From: Cyclobacterium roseum
GTDB lineage: Bacteria > Bacteroidota > Bacteroidia > Cytophagales > Cyclobacteriaceae
Length of the DNA: 64,000 nucleotides
Direction: 5' to 3'
NCBI RefSeq assembly: GCF_010119225.1
Contig: NZ_WNKF01000023.1
Span: 1-64,000 of the forward strand
Both the position numbers and the translations under genes were made by a program. A model generated the notes under the pieces. The model was not told the DNA's origin. It saw only the letters and a list, made by a program, of their open reading frames with translations, and searched no databases. Below are positions 23,945 through 32,845 of this stretch, piece after piece (the first letter of the stretch is position 1; each line of letters starts with the position of its first letter).

Positions 23945-24982
23945 ATGAATATACTCAGGCTGCAAGGCATCGATAAAAAATATGCAAGTTCCGAAGATTA
24001 TGCGGTAAAGGACATCTCTCTGGAAGTAAGGAAAGGAGAGATTCTGGCACTGGTCGGGGAAAGCGGCTCTGGAAAAACCACCCTGCTCCGTTTGATTTCC
24101 GGCTTGGAACACCCCGATGCCGGCACGATCACGCTATCGGAGCAAACCTTGGTGGAGGGAAGTAGATCGGTGCCCGCAAATGAACGGAATGTGGGCATGG
24201 TTTTTCAGGATTATGCACTTTTCCCCCATCTCAATATTCTAGACAATGTGAAATTTGGGATCAGGGCCTCGCAGGGAAATGCCAATGATATCGCAACGCA
24301 AACATTAAAGCTGGTAGGTTTGAATGAAAAGCCCACCAAATATCCACACCAGCTTTCAGGTGGTCAGCAACAACGCGTGGCCCTCGCAAGAGCCATAGCC
24401 CCCAATCCGACCATTCTGCTGCTGGATGAACCATTCAGTAACCTGGACGGGGTCCTTAAGGACCAGGTCAGGGAAGAAACGCGTCAAATTATCAAAAAAG
24501 CGGGAATCACCGCTTTGTTTGTAACGCACGATACCCGGGATGCCCTTTCTACCGCTGATCGGGTGGCCATTCTTCACAAAGGTTACCTTCAGCAACTGGA
24601 TAGCCCAAAGAAATTATACGAAAAACCGGTTAACCCGTACGTGGCCAATTTTTTTGGGCGAAGAAACCAGGTGTTGGCGACGGCTACTGATGACGGGTTT
24701 TATACCTCTTTCGGTTTTATCACTGATGAAAGGTCCCGAAATTTCCAGAATAAGGTAAAAATCCTTTTCCGCCCCGAAGAGATAAAAATCAAGAAAAGTC
24801 TGAGGCAGGCACTGATCGGTACCGTCAGGCAAAGTGCCTATTTTGGTGACCATCAAATGGTCCGCCTGGCAGATGAAAATGGAAAGTGCATTTATGTTCG
24901 TGCGACCCCAACCCGCCATTTTACCAACGGTAGTAGCGTATTTTTCACCATCCGGTCCTTTAGTGTGGAAGATGCTTTCTAA
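23945..24982 (+). CDS. fbpC: Ferric-iron ABC transporter ATPase
   Basis: A 345-residue ATP-binding subunit. Walker A GESGSGKTT near residue 38, Q-loop VFQDYALFPH, signature LSGGQQQR, Walker B ILLLDEPFSNLD and the switch histidine in FVTHDTRDA are all intact. The last 110 residues form a TOBE-like beta domain, as in FbpC/MalK-type ATPases. It powers the permease encoded directly upstream, completing an fbpABC unit. A hairpin with a T-run follows at 25083. Confidence 0.93.
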   Translation: MNILRLQGIDKKYASSEDYAVKDISLEVRKGEILALVGESGSGKTTLLRLISGLEHPDAGTITLSEQTLVEGSRSVPANERNVGMVFQDYALFPHLNILDNVKFGIRASQGNANDIATQTLKLVGLNEKPTKYPHQLSGGQQQRVALARAIAPNPTILLLDEPFSNLDGVLKDQVREETRQIIKKAGITALFVTHDTRDALSTADRVAILHKGYLQQLDSPKKLYEKPVNPYVANFFGRRNQVLATATDDGFYTSFGFITDERSRNFQNKVKILFRPEEIKIKKSLRQALIGTVRQSAYFGDHQMVRLADENGKCIYVRATPTRHFTNGSSVFFTIRSFSVEDAF

Positions 24983-25082
24983 AAGGTCGCTGTTTCAATA
25001 CATCCCTGCGAAAGGCATAAGTAGATCCTAATGTCCAATTTTAAAGCGCTGCCGATTTCCTGATTTTTCCAGGCTTGGCAGT

Positions 25083-25106
25083 CGGGAGGTTTCACCTGCC
25101 GCTTTT
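25083..25106 (+). terminator. Possible terminator of fbpABC operon
   Basis: CGGGAGGT-TTC-ACCTGCCG forms a stem with one G-G mismatch, followed by CTTTTATT. It lies 100 bp after the ATPase stop and 70 bp before the next gene. Confidence 0.45.
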
Positions 25107-25178
25107 ATTCTGTATATTTATTTCAGTCAACTGGACAATTCCTGGTTTTCATGTATGTCACATTAGATCCATTCCAAA

Positions 25179-26402
25179 ATGAACCCTTTGCACGCACTAA
25201 ATACCTTGTTTGTGAAAGTTTCCTTTGCTTTTATCATGCTGTTCCTTGTTTATGCCTGCGGACAGGGCAATCAGTCTTCGGAAAAGGAGGAAACGGTTGC
25301 CGCTGAGGAATCTTTTACGCCGAATCCAAAGGTGGTGGCGGAAAAGCCCGTTACTACCCTGGAAATAGGCGACAATGCTCCCGACTTCAGGTTGCCGGGG
25401 GTAGATGGCCACTACCACGAACTTTCGGATTATCAGGACAAAGAAGTTTTGGTGATTAACTTCACCTGCAATCACTGCCCTACTGCCCAGGCTTACGAAC
25501 AGCGGTTTATTGATCTGGCGGAGGAATACAGCGATCAGGGCGTTCAGTTCATTGCCATTTCCCCCAATTCACCGATAGCCGTACTTCCTGAAGAATTGGG
25601 CTACACGGATCTGAACGATGACTTAGAAAGCATGAAAATCCGTGCTGAGGAAATGGATTATAATTTCCCCTATCTATACGATGGGGACGAGCATCACTTT
25701 TCCACTGCCTATGGTCCTACGGCAACGCCACATATTTTCGTTTTTGATGCGGACCGAAAACTGACCTATCAAGGCCGGATAGATGCTTCCGAAAAGCCCG
25801 GGACCGGAAAAGCAGAGGATGCCATCTATGCCATCGAAAAGACCCTCCAGGGAGAGGCTCTGGCTGCCGACCGGGCCACTACACCCGCCTTTGGCTGTTC
25901 CATCAAATGGGCCTGGAAAAACGAATATACCCTCAAGGTAAACGAAGAATGGAAAGAAAAGCCGGTGGAACTGTCTACTATCAGCTTGGATGAGCTGGAA
26001 AACCTGTTGGAAAATGACAGCGATCAACTACGATTAGTGAATTTTTGGGCTACCTGGTGTGGGCCCTGTATCGTGGAGTATCCTGAATTCATTGAAATCC
26101 AACGCATGTATGGCAATCGGGATTTTGAATTTGTGTCGGTCTCGCTGGACAATCCGGAATCTGCCGACAAAGCTCTGAAATTTCTGCAAAAAAAGTATTC
26201 CGCAACCACCAATTACCTGGTGGATACCGATGATAAATATGCCATTATCGAGGTGGTAAAAAATGATTGGGATGGTAGTCTTCCCCTAACCCTGCTGATA
26301 GAACCGGGAGGGAAGGTGTATCACAAAATTCCCGGAACCATTGATCCCCTGGCAATGAAAAGAACCATTGTGGACCATCCTATGATCGGCAGGTATTATT
26401 AA
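25179..26402 (+). CDS. Lipoprotein with two thioredoxin-like domains
   Basis: A 407-residue exported lipoprotein (hydrophobic N-terminus ending VYACGQ). The first redoxin domain (about 60-230) has the motif FTCNHCPTAQAYE with CxxC and an AhpC/TSA-like start (IGDNAPDFRLPGVDG). The second (about 270-400) is TlpA-like with NFWATWCGPCIVEYPEF. Tandem fusions of these domains occur in Bacteroidota. The probable role is thiol reduction or cytochrome/disulfide handling in the periplasm, perhaps supplied by DsbD. It is a single gene, followed by a decayed REP hairpin. Confidence 0.85.
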   Translation: MNPLHALNTLFVKVSFAFIMLFLVYACGQGNQSSEKEETVAAEESFTPNPKVVAEKPVTTLEIGDNAPDFRLPGVDGHYHELSDYQDKEVLVINFTCNHCPTAQAYEQRFIDLAEEYSDQGVQFIAISPNSPIAVLPEELGYTDLNDDLESMKIRAEEMDYNFPYLYDGDEHHFSTAYGPTATPHIFVFDADRKLTYQGRIDASEKPGTGKAEDAIYAIEKTLQGEALAADRATTPAFGCSIKWAWKNEYTLKVNEEWKEKPVELSTISLDELENLLENDSDQLRLVNFWATWCGPCIVEYPEFIEIQRMYGNRDFEFVSVSLDNPESADKALKFLQKKYSATTNYLVDTDDKYAIIEVVKNDWDGSLPLTLLIEPGGKVYHKIPGTIDPLAMKRTIVDHPMIGRYY

Positions 26403-26445
26403 TAGTAACCAAAGTGTTGTTCTGCCTGGAAATCCTTGACGATCC

Positions 26446-26510
26446 CAATTTTACCACCCCCCTACTCCCCCTCCTGAAAACAGGAGAGGTTTGGGCAGTG
26501 GTGAATGACA
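26446..26510. repeat. Decayed copy of the CCTCCTGAAAACAGGAGG hairpin
   Basis: CTCCCCCTCCTGAAAACAGGAGAGG retains the inner stem of the element at 5275-5335 and the flanking TTTTACCACCCCC, but the right outer arm (GGTTTGGGCAGTGGTGA) has diverged. It lies between the thioredoxin lipoprotein and the end of the AAA ATPase gene. Confidence 0.65.
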
Positions 26511-26526
26511 ATCCGTTTTTCCGGAA

Positions 26527-28059
26527 TCAATTGTCAAAGGGATCTTCCTCATCATCGTCCTCTAATCCGGGATTTCCGAGATCGAACATGCTGCTGAAAA
26601 GGTCCTTGAATTGCATGCCGGTATCCAGCAGCTTTTTGCTTAGCTGGCTGTATTCTGCCAGTCCGTGTAGGGCAAATTCCATGTAGAATTCTTTTTCCTT
26701 TTCAGGCAATTCTTTTACAAATTCCGTAACAATCTTCTCCAATCCAGGTACCTGGTGTAAGTCGGATTTATAGGTTTTGTCGGTATGCGAAGCCAAAATA
26801 TCCAATTCATTTCCTTCTCCAAACCAGGCCAGGGGTAGTACATAGGGATTGCCTTCCTTCTCTTTCTTCTTTTGTTCGGGAGAAGGGAAGTACTGTACAA
26901 ACAAACTTCGGATGGCCTTTCCGATCAGGTTGTGCGCCACCAGGCCAGCTCCCTCCTGTTCTCCTTCATAGACAAGTTCTACCTTTCCTGTGATGGCAGG
27001 AATGACACCAATAAGGTCCACAATCCGTACCATGGTCTGGTTTTCATTATTCAGGTACAATCTCCTCTCGGCAGCAGAAATGAGGTTTTCGTAAGCGGAA
27101 ATCGTAAGCCTTGCCGAAACGCCACTTTTCTCATCCACGTACTCGCTGTCCCGGGCTTCTATGGCAATTTGCTCAATCAGGTCCTTCATAAGTTCCGGCA
27201 CGTGGATCTTATCCAGAGGCCGATTGGTCAACTTGGCTTCCTGTTGGGTTATTTTTCTACCTATTTCAATGTTTTTTGGATAATGGGTAATGATCTGACT
27301 TTCGATCCTATCTTTCAGAGGCGTCACAATACTTCCCCTGTTGGTATAATCCTCCGGGTTCGCGGTAAATACAAACTGTATATCCAGCGGAAGCCTCAGC
27401 TTAAAGCCTCTGATCTGAATATCTCCCTCTTGCAGGATATTAAAAAGTGCCACCTGAATCCTTGCCTGTAAATCCGGCAATTCATTGATCACAAAAATGG
27501 ATCGATGAGATCGGGGCACTAATCCAAAGTGAATGACTCTTTCGTCATTGTAGGAGAGTTTCATGGTGGCGGCCTTAATGGGGTCTACATCCCCAATCAA
27601 ATCGGCAACCGACACATCCGGTGTCGCAAGTTTTTCCGTGTATCGGTCCTCCTTAGCCCACCAAACTACCGGGGTATCGTCTCCTTTTTCCTGAATCAAC
27701 TCCCGGGCAAAAGTAGAAATAGGCCGCAACGGGTCGTCATTGAGTTCAGCACCTTTAACTACCGGAACGTAATCGTCCAGTAAGAGGGTCATCATCCGTG
27801 CAATCCGGGTTTTAGCCTGCCCCCTTAATCCAAGCAGGTTGATATTGTGACCGGAGAGAATCGCGCGTTCAATATCCGGGATTACGGTATCTTCGTAGCC
27901 CCAAATGCCTTCAAAAACATTCTCCTTATGTTGTATTTTATGAATCAGGTTTTGCCTTAACTCTTCTTTTATGGTTTTCCCTGAGTAGCCTACGGCCTTT
28001 AACTGTCCCAGGGTTTGTATTTTCAGTCGATCTTTGTTGGTCATTTTTTGGTATTCCAT
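26527..28059 (-). CDS. MoxR/magnesium-chelatase-like AAA+ ATPase
   Basis: A 510-residue AAA+ protein of the ChlI/MoxR type. The nucleotide-binding loop is LGLRGQAKTRIARMM, a Walker A in which the usual G of GKT is A, and the Walker B equivalent reads IFVINELPDL with N before the catalytic E. FVFTANPEDYTNRGSIVTPL is the sensor-1 region. A helical lid with RLTISAYENLISAAERRLYL follows, and the C-terminus is acidic (LEDDDEEDPFDN). It is encoded 3 bp after the VWA gene and is certainly co-transcribed. Such pairs act as chaperone-like remodelers of a client; the client here is unknown. Confidence 0.85.
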   Translation of the reverse strand: MEYQKMTNKDRLKIQTLGQLKAVGYSGKTIKEELRQNLIHKIQHKENVFEGIWGYEDTVIPDIERAILSGHNINLLGLRGQAKTRIARMMTLLLDDYVPVVKGAELNDDPLRPISTFARELIQEKGDDTPVVWWAKEDRYTEKLATPDVSVADLIGDVDPIKAATMKLSYNDERVIHFGLVPRSHRSIFVINELPDLQARIQVALFNILQEGDIQIRGFKLRLPLDIQFVFTANPEDYTNRGSIVTPLKDRIESQIITHYPKNIEIGRKITQQEAKLTNRPLDKIHVPELMKDLIEQIAIEARDSEYVDEKSGVSARLTISAYENLISAAERRLYLNNENQTMVRIVDLIGVIPAITGKVELVYEGEQEGAGLVAHNLIGKAIRSLFVQYFPSPEQKKKEKEGNPYVLPLAWFGEGNELDILASHTDKTYKSDLHQVPGLEKIVTEFVKELPEKEKEFYMEFALHGLAEYSQLSKKLLDTGMQFKDLFSSMFDLGNPGLEDDDEEDPFDN

Positions 28060-28062
28060 GCT

Positions 28063-29163
28063 TTAAAAACGTTTCGTTCGGTTTCTTCTGTAATCTTCGA
28101 AAATCAAATGACCCAGGCCTTTGAGATTGCTGTAGTAGGCGTTACCGTTATTGACGGTGGTAAATTCTTTGACAAATTCTTTTAGATAGGGGTCGGAGGC
28201 GATCATAAAAGTGGTGACAGGGATTTTCAATCGCCGACACTGCGCTGCCAGTTTTAATGTTTCCTTCAGTATTTTGCTATCAATGCCGAAGCTATTTTTA
28301 TAATATTTGATGCCTACCTTCAAACAGGTAGGTTTTCCATCCGTGATCATAAAAATCTGCTTATTGGGATTTTTCCTCCGCCTCAACAGATCCATGGCCA
28401 GTTCCAGACCTGCTACCGTGTTCGTATGGTAAGGGCCAACCTGCAGGTAGGGAAGGTCTTTGATGGCTATCTGCCAGGCATCGTTGCCAAAAACGATTAC
28501 GTCCAGGGTGTCTTTCGGGTAGCGGGTCTTGATCAGCTCTGCCAGGGCCATGGCTACCTTTTTGGCAGGCGTAATCCTGTCCTCTCCATAGAGGATCATG
28601 GAATGGGAAATATCAATCATCAGAACGGTGGAGGTCTGCGTCCGGGTCTCGCTTTCCACCACTTCCAAATCATCCTCAGTCAACAAATAGTCTCCCGAAA
28701 ATCCGTGGTTTGCCTGCGCATTTCTAAGGGAATCGGTAAGTGCGATTTGATCCAGGTTGTCGCCAAATTGAAAGGGCCGTCTTTCGGAGCCCCTTTCCTC
28801 TCCGGGCCCGGTATGGGTGGTTTTGTGCTGCCCGCCTTTTCCTTTTTTTAGCTTTCCGAAAATTTCCTCCAACGCGCTTTTTCGAATGGTCTGTTCGGCC
28901 TTTCCGGTAATTTTAATCGATCCTTTTCCCTGCTTCTCGTCCAGGTACCCCTTGCTTTTCAAATCCTCGATAAAATCACCAATTCCGTAACCAGGAGTGG
29001 TCATCTGGTAGCGTTTGTCCAGATTGGTCAGCCAGCTGAGTGCTTCGGCTACATCTCCACCGGTCATGGTGACTAATTGAAGGAAAATGTCCAGTAGCTG
29101 ATCAAAGGTATTCTTATCGGGATCTTTCTGCGGGACAAATTTGGTAAATCTGAAACCTTTCAT
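28063..29163 (-). CDS. VWA-domain partner of the MoxR-like ATPase
   Basis: A 366-residue protein without signal or membrane segments. The C-terminal half is a von Willebrand A domain with a complete MIDAS: DISHS in VLMIDISHSMIL, a conserved Thr in HTNTVAGLELA, and D in MITDGKPT. The N-terminal half is helical and charged, with a winged-helix-like section (GYGIGDFIEDLKSKGYLDEK) and a GKGGQHKT linker. It is the first gene of the pair with the AAA+ ATPase, comparable to BchD/BchI or CoxE/CoxD. It probably binds the client through the metal site while the ATPase does the work. Confidence 0.85.
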   Translation of the reverse strand: MKGFRFTKFVPQKDPDKNTFDQLLDIFLQLVTMTGGDVAEALSWLTNLDKRYQMTTPGYGIGDFIEDLKSKGYLDEKQGKGSIKITGKAEQTIRKSALEEIFGKLKKGKGGQHKTTHTGPGEERGSERRPFQFGDNLDQIALTDSLRNAQANHGFSGDYLLTEDDLEVVESETRTQTSTVLMIDISHSMILYGEDRITPAKKVAMALAELIKTRYPKDTLDVIVFGNDAWQIAIKDLPYLQVGPYHTNTVAGLELAMDLLRRRKNPNKQIFMITDGKPTCLKVGIKYYKNSFGIDSKILKETLKLAAQCRRLKIPVTTFMIASDPYLKEFVKEFTTVNNGNAYYSNLKGLGHLIFEDYRRNRTKRF

Positions 29164-29213
29164 AACTCCTTAACAAAATATTACTGCCAGAGGTTTTCGC
29201 TTTTCGAAATCCC

Positions 29214-29696
29214 TTATTGATTTTCGATGAGTGAGATGATCTCATCGGCCTGAAGATGGCAATTGAGCCATTCTTCCTCAAAACTCGCACCGTATTTCTT
29301 GTAAAATTTGATGGCCGGTTCGTTCCAATCCAGCACCTGCCACATCATGCCTGTGCAACCTTCTTCCAGCGATTTGGCCAGGACCGCCTCAAATAGCAAT
29401 TTACCCGCGCCCTTTCCTCTCTCCGACGCGGTGATAATGTAATCTTCCAGGTAGAGCCGTTTTCCTTTCCAGGTGCTGTAGCGGTAGTAGTAAATGGCCG
29501 TTCCGATAATGGGTCCATTACCTTCTTTTTCAACCACAAAGAAACCAAAGACAGGGTTCGGACCAAAGCCATCTTTTTCCATTAATTGTACGGTATTGGT
29601 TACCTCATCGGGTGCCTTTTCATAAAGGGCTAGTTCCTGGATGAGGGCAAAGACCTGCGGTAGGTCTTCTTTTTTTCCTTTTCTAACGATATACAT
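29214..29696 (-). CDS. GNAT N-acetyltransferase (diamine acetyltransferase-like)
   Basis: A 160-residue single-domain GNAT enzyme. The start (MYIVRKGKKEDLPQVFALIQ) is that of the spermidine/diamine acetyltransferase group, and YLEDYIITASERGKGAGKLL contains the acetyl-CoA loop (R/Q-x-x-G-x-G/A). WNEPAIKFYKKYGA is the usual final helix. It transfers acetyl from acetyl-CoA to a primary amine. The substrate may be a polyamine or thialysine but cannot be fixed from sequence. It is 50 bp downstream of nothing co-oriented except the VWA/ATPase pair that follows it, so it might lead that transcript. Confidence 0.8.
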   Translation of the reverse strand: MYIVRKGKKEDLPQVFALIQELALYEKAPDEVTNTVQLMEKDGFGPNPVFGFFVVEKEGNGPIIGTAIYYYRYSTWKGKRLYLEDYIITASERGKGAGKLLFEAVLAKSLEEGCTGMMWQVLDWNEPAIKFYKKYGASFEEEWLNCHLQADEIISLIENQ

Positions 29697-29796
29697 GAAT
29701 TGAAATTAATAAAAAGGACCCACTTTAGCCCAATTCGGTTCTCCTTTCTTGGAAAATTAACCGGAGGATGGGGCAGGGCAATTGCCGCACGATTTT

Positions 29797-29804
29797 TATC
29801 TTTG
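29797..29804 (+). promoter_or_regulatory. -7 element before coaX
   Basis: TATCTTTG is an exact TAnnTTTG. With transcription starting near 29810, the first usable start is ATG 29825, which also gives the correct family N-terminus. No convincing -33 element at the normal distance. Confidence 0.35.
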
Positions 29805-29824
29805 GTAAAACAACTCTATTTGCC

Positions 29825-30619
29825 ATGTTCTTATCCATCGATGCCGGTAATTCGACCATTATTTTTGGTTTGTATAGGGAGGGAGCTGAGTCCTGGCCCC
29901 CCACCCTTAGCGTGGATAGCCATAAAAACCTGACGGTTTTTCAGCTTGAAAAGAAGCTGGGTCACTTCTTTTTGGAGAATGACTGGAAGCTTGAATCCGT
30001 TACCGATATTGGCTTGAGTACGGTGGTTCCTGATTTAGCACCCGTACTCTTGCAATGTTGTGAAAACTTTTTTGGGATGACTCCTTATCTGATCGACGGA
30101 AACAGCTATGAAAGGCTCCCGGTAAAAACGGTAAACCCACACGAAATAGGTAGTGATCTGATGGCTAACATCACCGCCGCTTACGCGTATTTCAGGGAAG
30201 CCTGTATCGTGGTAGATTTTGGGACTGCCCTGACCTTTAGCATCGTGGATGAGCAGGGGCAAGTCATTGGGGTAAACATCGTTCCCGGAATCAAAACGGC
30301 TATAAATGCGCTTTTCACCGGAACGGCCAAATTACCCAAGGTAACCTTGGAAATGCCGGATTCGGTATTGGGAAAAAATACGATTCATTCCATACAGGCA
30401 GGAATCTTTTACGGCTACACGGCCCTGGTCAAGGGGATGCTGAAAGCCATTGCGGCGGAGACCAATCAAAGCTACAAGGTAGTGGCTACCGGTGGACTTT
30501 CAGCAGTGATGGACCATCTTCATGATCAATTTGATCTGATAGACAGGCACCTGACCTTAAAGGGAATCTATCAGATCACGAATTCAAACAGAAATGAGCA
30601 GGTCAGCGGCGGGCACTGA
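29825..30619 (+). CDS. coaX: Type III pantothenate kinase
   Basis: About 264 residues starting MFLSIDAGNSTIIFGL. The D-x-G-N-S/T phosphate motif is at the very N-terminus, as required for CoaX, so the longer reading frame upstream (from 29768) is not used. HEIGSDLMANITAAY is the pantothenate-site region (G-x-D), VVDFGTALTF is the second phosphate motif, and GVNIVPGIKTA and VATGGLSAVM are also typical. The enzyme phosphorylates pantothenate, the first step to coenzyme A, in the cytoplasm. It stands alone, divergent from the GNAT gene. Confidence 0.93.
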   Translation: MFLSIDAGNSTIIFGLYREGAESWPPTLSVDSHKNLTVFQLEKKLGHFFLENDWKLESVTDIGLSTVVPDLAPVLLQCCENFFGMTPYLIDGNSYERLPVKTVNPHEIGSDLMANITAAYAYFREACIVVDFGTALTFSIVDEQGQVIGVNIVPGIKTAINALFTGTAKLPKVTLEMPDSVLGKNTIHSIQAGIFYGYTALVKGMLKAIAAETNQSYKVVATGGLSAVMDHLHDQFDLIDRHLTLKGIYQITNSNRNEQVSGGH

Positions 30620-30699
30620 CAGGTCGAAGTTTTGGAATATTGCCGATAAATAGGTAGTTTAATCACAGTTAAAATTTTGAACGTAAACCCCTTTTACTT

Positions 30700-31080
30700 A
30701 TGAATGCCCAATCCCAGCCTTTTGATTATTTTCTGGATGTAATTAAAAATAAATACGCGCAATTTGATGGCAGGGCCAGGAGAAGCGAGTATTGGTACTT
30801 TGTGCTGTTTAATATTCTAATCAGCGTTGGTATCGGAATCGTGGGAACCCTCCTCGATCTTTCATTTTTGAGTATGATTTATAGCTTAGCCATATTTATC
30901 CCGGGTATAGCGGTGGCTGTGAGGAGACTCCATGATACAGGAAGGTCAGGCTTATGGGTCCTGATTGGCTTGATTCCCGTCATTGGGGTGATTGTGCTGA
31001 TCGTATTTTTAGTAGAAGACAGCAAACCTGCCAATCAGTACGGTCCCAATCCCAAAACGCAAAACAGTGGTATCGTATAA
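30700..31080 (+). CDS. DUF805 inner-membrane protein
   Basis: A 126-residue YhaH-type DUF805 protein (PF05656). Hallmarks are FDGRARRSEYWYFVLFN near residue 23, three to four hydrophobic helices, VAVRRLHDTGRSGLWVLI in the middle, and a C-terminal EDSKPANQYGPNP tail. These are inner-membrane proteins of unknown function. It is convergent with rng and shares a terminator with it. Confidence 0.88.
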   Translation: MNAQSQPFDYFLDVIKNKYAQFDGRARRSEYWYFVLFNILISVGIGIVGTLLDLSFLSMIYSLAIFIPGIAVAVRRLHDTGRSGLWVLIGLIPVIGVIVLIVFLVEDSKPANQYGPNPKTQNSGIV

Positions 31081-31113
31081 AAAAAAAGCGAGTCTTACTC
31101 AGACTCGCTTTTT
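31081..31113. terminator. Bidirectional terminator between DUF805 gene and rng
   Basis: AAAAAGCGAGTC-TTACTCA-GACTCGCTTTTT is a perfect 12-bp arm pair with A- and T-runs on both sides, so it can stop transcription from either direction. The rng stop codon (31095-31097) lies in the loop. Confidence 0.88.
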
Positions 31114-32666
31114 ATGATAATTTCTATAGGTTCTCCTGTGCTATCCAGGAATTTGTACTCCGTCACCGGTAGTGAAGAATCTTTAATCAGGCTGATCCAT
31201 TTGTAATATTTAAAAAACCACTGAATCCTTTTTGAATAGATGCCATGTGTAAAGTAGGCATATAAATAAGGATGCATGGCTATTTTAATCTTCGATTCGT
31301 TTTGGTGTGTTGCAAGATGTTCTAAATCTTTTTCCAATTTGTCTGCCACCAATATGGAAGCCTGGATTTTTCCAGTTCCATTACAGGATGGGCAGGTTTC
31401 TTTGGTGACAATGTTCATTTCGGGTCGGACGCGTTGTCGGGTGATTTGCATCAGTCCGAATTTAGTGAGTGGGAGCACCGTGTTTTTTGATCGGTCATCT
31501 CTCATTGCGTCTTTCATTGCTTCGAAAATTGCCCGTTTGTTATCGGCTTTTTTCATGTCAATGAAATCAATCACAATGATACCACCCATATCGCGTAGCC
31601 TTAATTGTCTTGCAATTTCCTTTACCGCTACTAGATTGGTTTTAAGGCCGGTATTTTCCTGATCATTTTCCTGGTTGGACTTGTTTCCACTGTTCACATC
31701 TACCACATGAAGGGCTTCGGTGTGCTCAATAATGAGGTATCCGCCCTGGGGCAAACTTACCGTGGATCCAAACAGGCTTTTGATCTGTTTTTCAATACCA
31801 AAACTTTCAAAGAGCTTCGCTTTTCCGTTGAAAAGCTTAACAATTTTTTCTTTTTCTGGAGCAATCGATCTTATGTAAGATCGCATCTGATCGTAAATTA
31901 CTTCATCCTCTACCGTGATTGCGTCGAAAGATTCGTTGAGTAGGTCTCTGATAATCGAGGAGGCCAAACTCATTTCTCCGATGATTTTGTCTTTTACCTT
32001 GGCTGTTTGCAGCTTTTTCATGCCTTCTTCCCATGATTCCAGAAGGTTTCTGAGATCTTTGTCCAATTCGGTGACAGATTGTCCTTCTGCCACAGTTCGG
32101 ATGATCACCCCAAAATTCACGGGTTTGATAGACGTGATAAGCCTGGCTAACCTTCTTCTTTCCTCGGCACTTCGTATTTTTTTAGATACGTTCACCGTGT
32201 CAGAAAAGGGCACCAAAACCAGGTATCGACCAGCAAGGGAGAGCTCACAGGACAGTCGCGGTCCTTTCGTTGAAATCGGTTCTTTCACTACCTGCACCAA
32301 AACCTGATTGTTTTTAGACAATACCTGGGAAATTTTTCCCAGCTTGTCTATTTCAGGTTCATTTTCAAAGCCCTTCAGGTTAAATCCCTGGTGGCTCTTA
32401 TTTCGGGTAACTTTAACCAGCTTATTCAAGCTGTTTACCCTAGGTCCAAGATCCTGATAATGTAAAAATGCGTCTTTTTCAAAACCAACGTCTATAAAAG
32501 CGGCGTTTAGGCCATTGACGATTTTTTTTACAGAGCCAAGATAGATATCTCCGACTTTAAACTTGTTGTCTTCTTCTTCTAAGTGAAGCTCAATCAAGCT
32601 TTTGTTTTTCAACAAGGCAATGCGACTACCGTTTTGAGAGGAATCAATTAATAATTCTGAACTCAA
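31095..32666 (-). CDS. rng: Ribonuclease G/E family endoribonuclease
   Basis: A 523-residue Rne/Rng protein. Residues 1-130 hold the S1-like domain (FKVGDIYLGSVKKIVNGLNA, FIDVGFEKDAFLHYQDLG). The middle is the RNase-H-like and DNase-I-like catalytic region, with the metal-binding acids expected at VVDVNSGN and GIIVIDFIDM. Then comes the zinc link CPSCNGTGK, the two cysteines that join subunits in RNase E/G. It processes rRNA and decays mRNA. The long C-terminal scaffold of RNase E is absent, so this is the RNase G type. It follows the HU, TPR and mini-protein genes on the same strand. Confidence 0.93.
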   Translation of the reverse strand: MSSELLIDSSQNGSRIALLKNKSLIELHLEEEDNKFKVGDIYLGSVKKIVNGLNAAFIDVGFEKDAFLHYQDLGPRVNSLNKLVKVTRNKSHQGFNLKGFENEPEIDKLGKISQVLSKNNQVLVQVVKEPISTKGPRLSCELSLAGRYLVLVPFSDTVNVSKKIRSAEERRRLARLITSIKPVNFGVIIRTVAEGQSVTELDKDLRNLLESWEEGMKKLQTAKVKDKIIGEMSLASSIIRDLLNESFDAITVEDEVIYDQMRSYIRSIAPEKEKIVKLFNGKAKLFESFGIEKQIKSLFGSTVSLPQGGYLIIEHTEALHVVDVNSGNKSNQENDQENTGLKTNLVAVKEIARQLRLRDMGGIIVIDFIDMKKADNKRAIFEAMKDAMRDDRSKNTVLPLTKFGLMQITRQRVRPEMNIVTKETCPSCNGTGKIQASILVADKLEKDLEHLATHQNESKIKIAMHPYLYAYFTHGIYSKRIQWFFKYYKWISLIKDSSLPVTEYKFLDSTGEPIEIIIKSESE

Positions 32667-32720
32667 ATTGTGTCTCTATTATGAAATAAAAGAACGTTTT
32701 TGTTTTAAGAAGTTATCGAA

Positions 32721-32810
32721 TTACTTCTTTTTGTGTCTGTTTTTTCTCAATCTTTTCTTACGCTTGTGCGTAGCGATCTTATGTCTCTTCCTTTTTTTAC
32801 CGCAAGGCAT
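32721..32810 (-). CDS. 29-residue AURKAIP1/COX24-domain (bS22/mS38-like) protein
   Basis: ATG at 32810 to TAA at 32721 encodes MPCGKKRKRHKIATHKRKKR followed by nine residues, mostly Lys, Arg and His. Proteins of this size and composition are annotated in Bacteroidota as AURKAIP1/COX24 domain-containing; the domain is shared with mitochondrial ribosomal mS38 and mycobacterial bS22, so a small-subunit ribosomal protein is likely. It lies between the TPR gene and rng on the same strand, 35 bp after the TPR stop and 54 bp before the rng start. It is easily missed because of its length. Confidence 0.85.
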   Translation of the reverse strand: MPCGKKRKRHKIATHKRKKRLRKNRHKKK

Positions 32811-32845
32811 AATTTTATGGTTTAAAGTTTAACACTTATTTTAAA

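Noticed and set aside
26872-27471. Forward 199-residue frame
   Set aside because: Antisense to the AAA+ ATPase gene; product has no recognisable domain.
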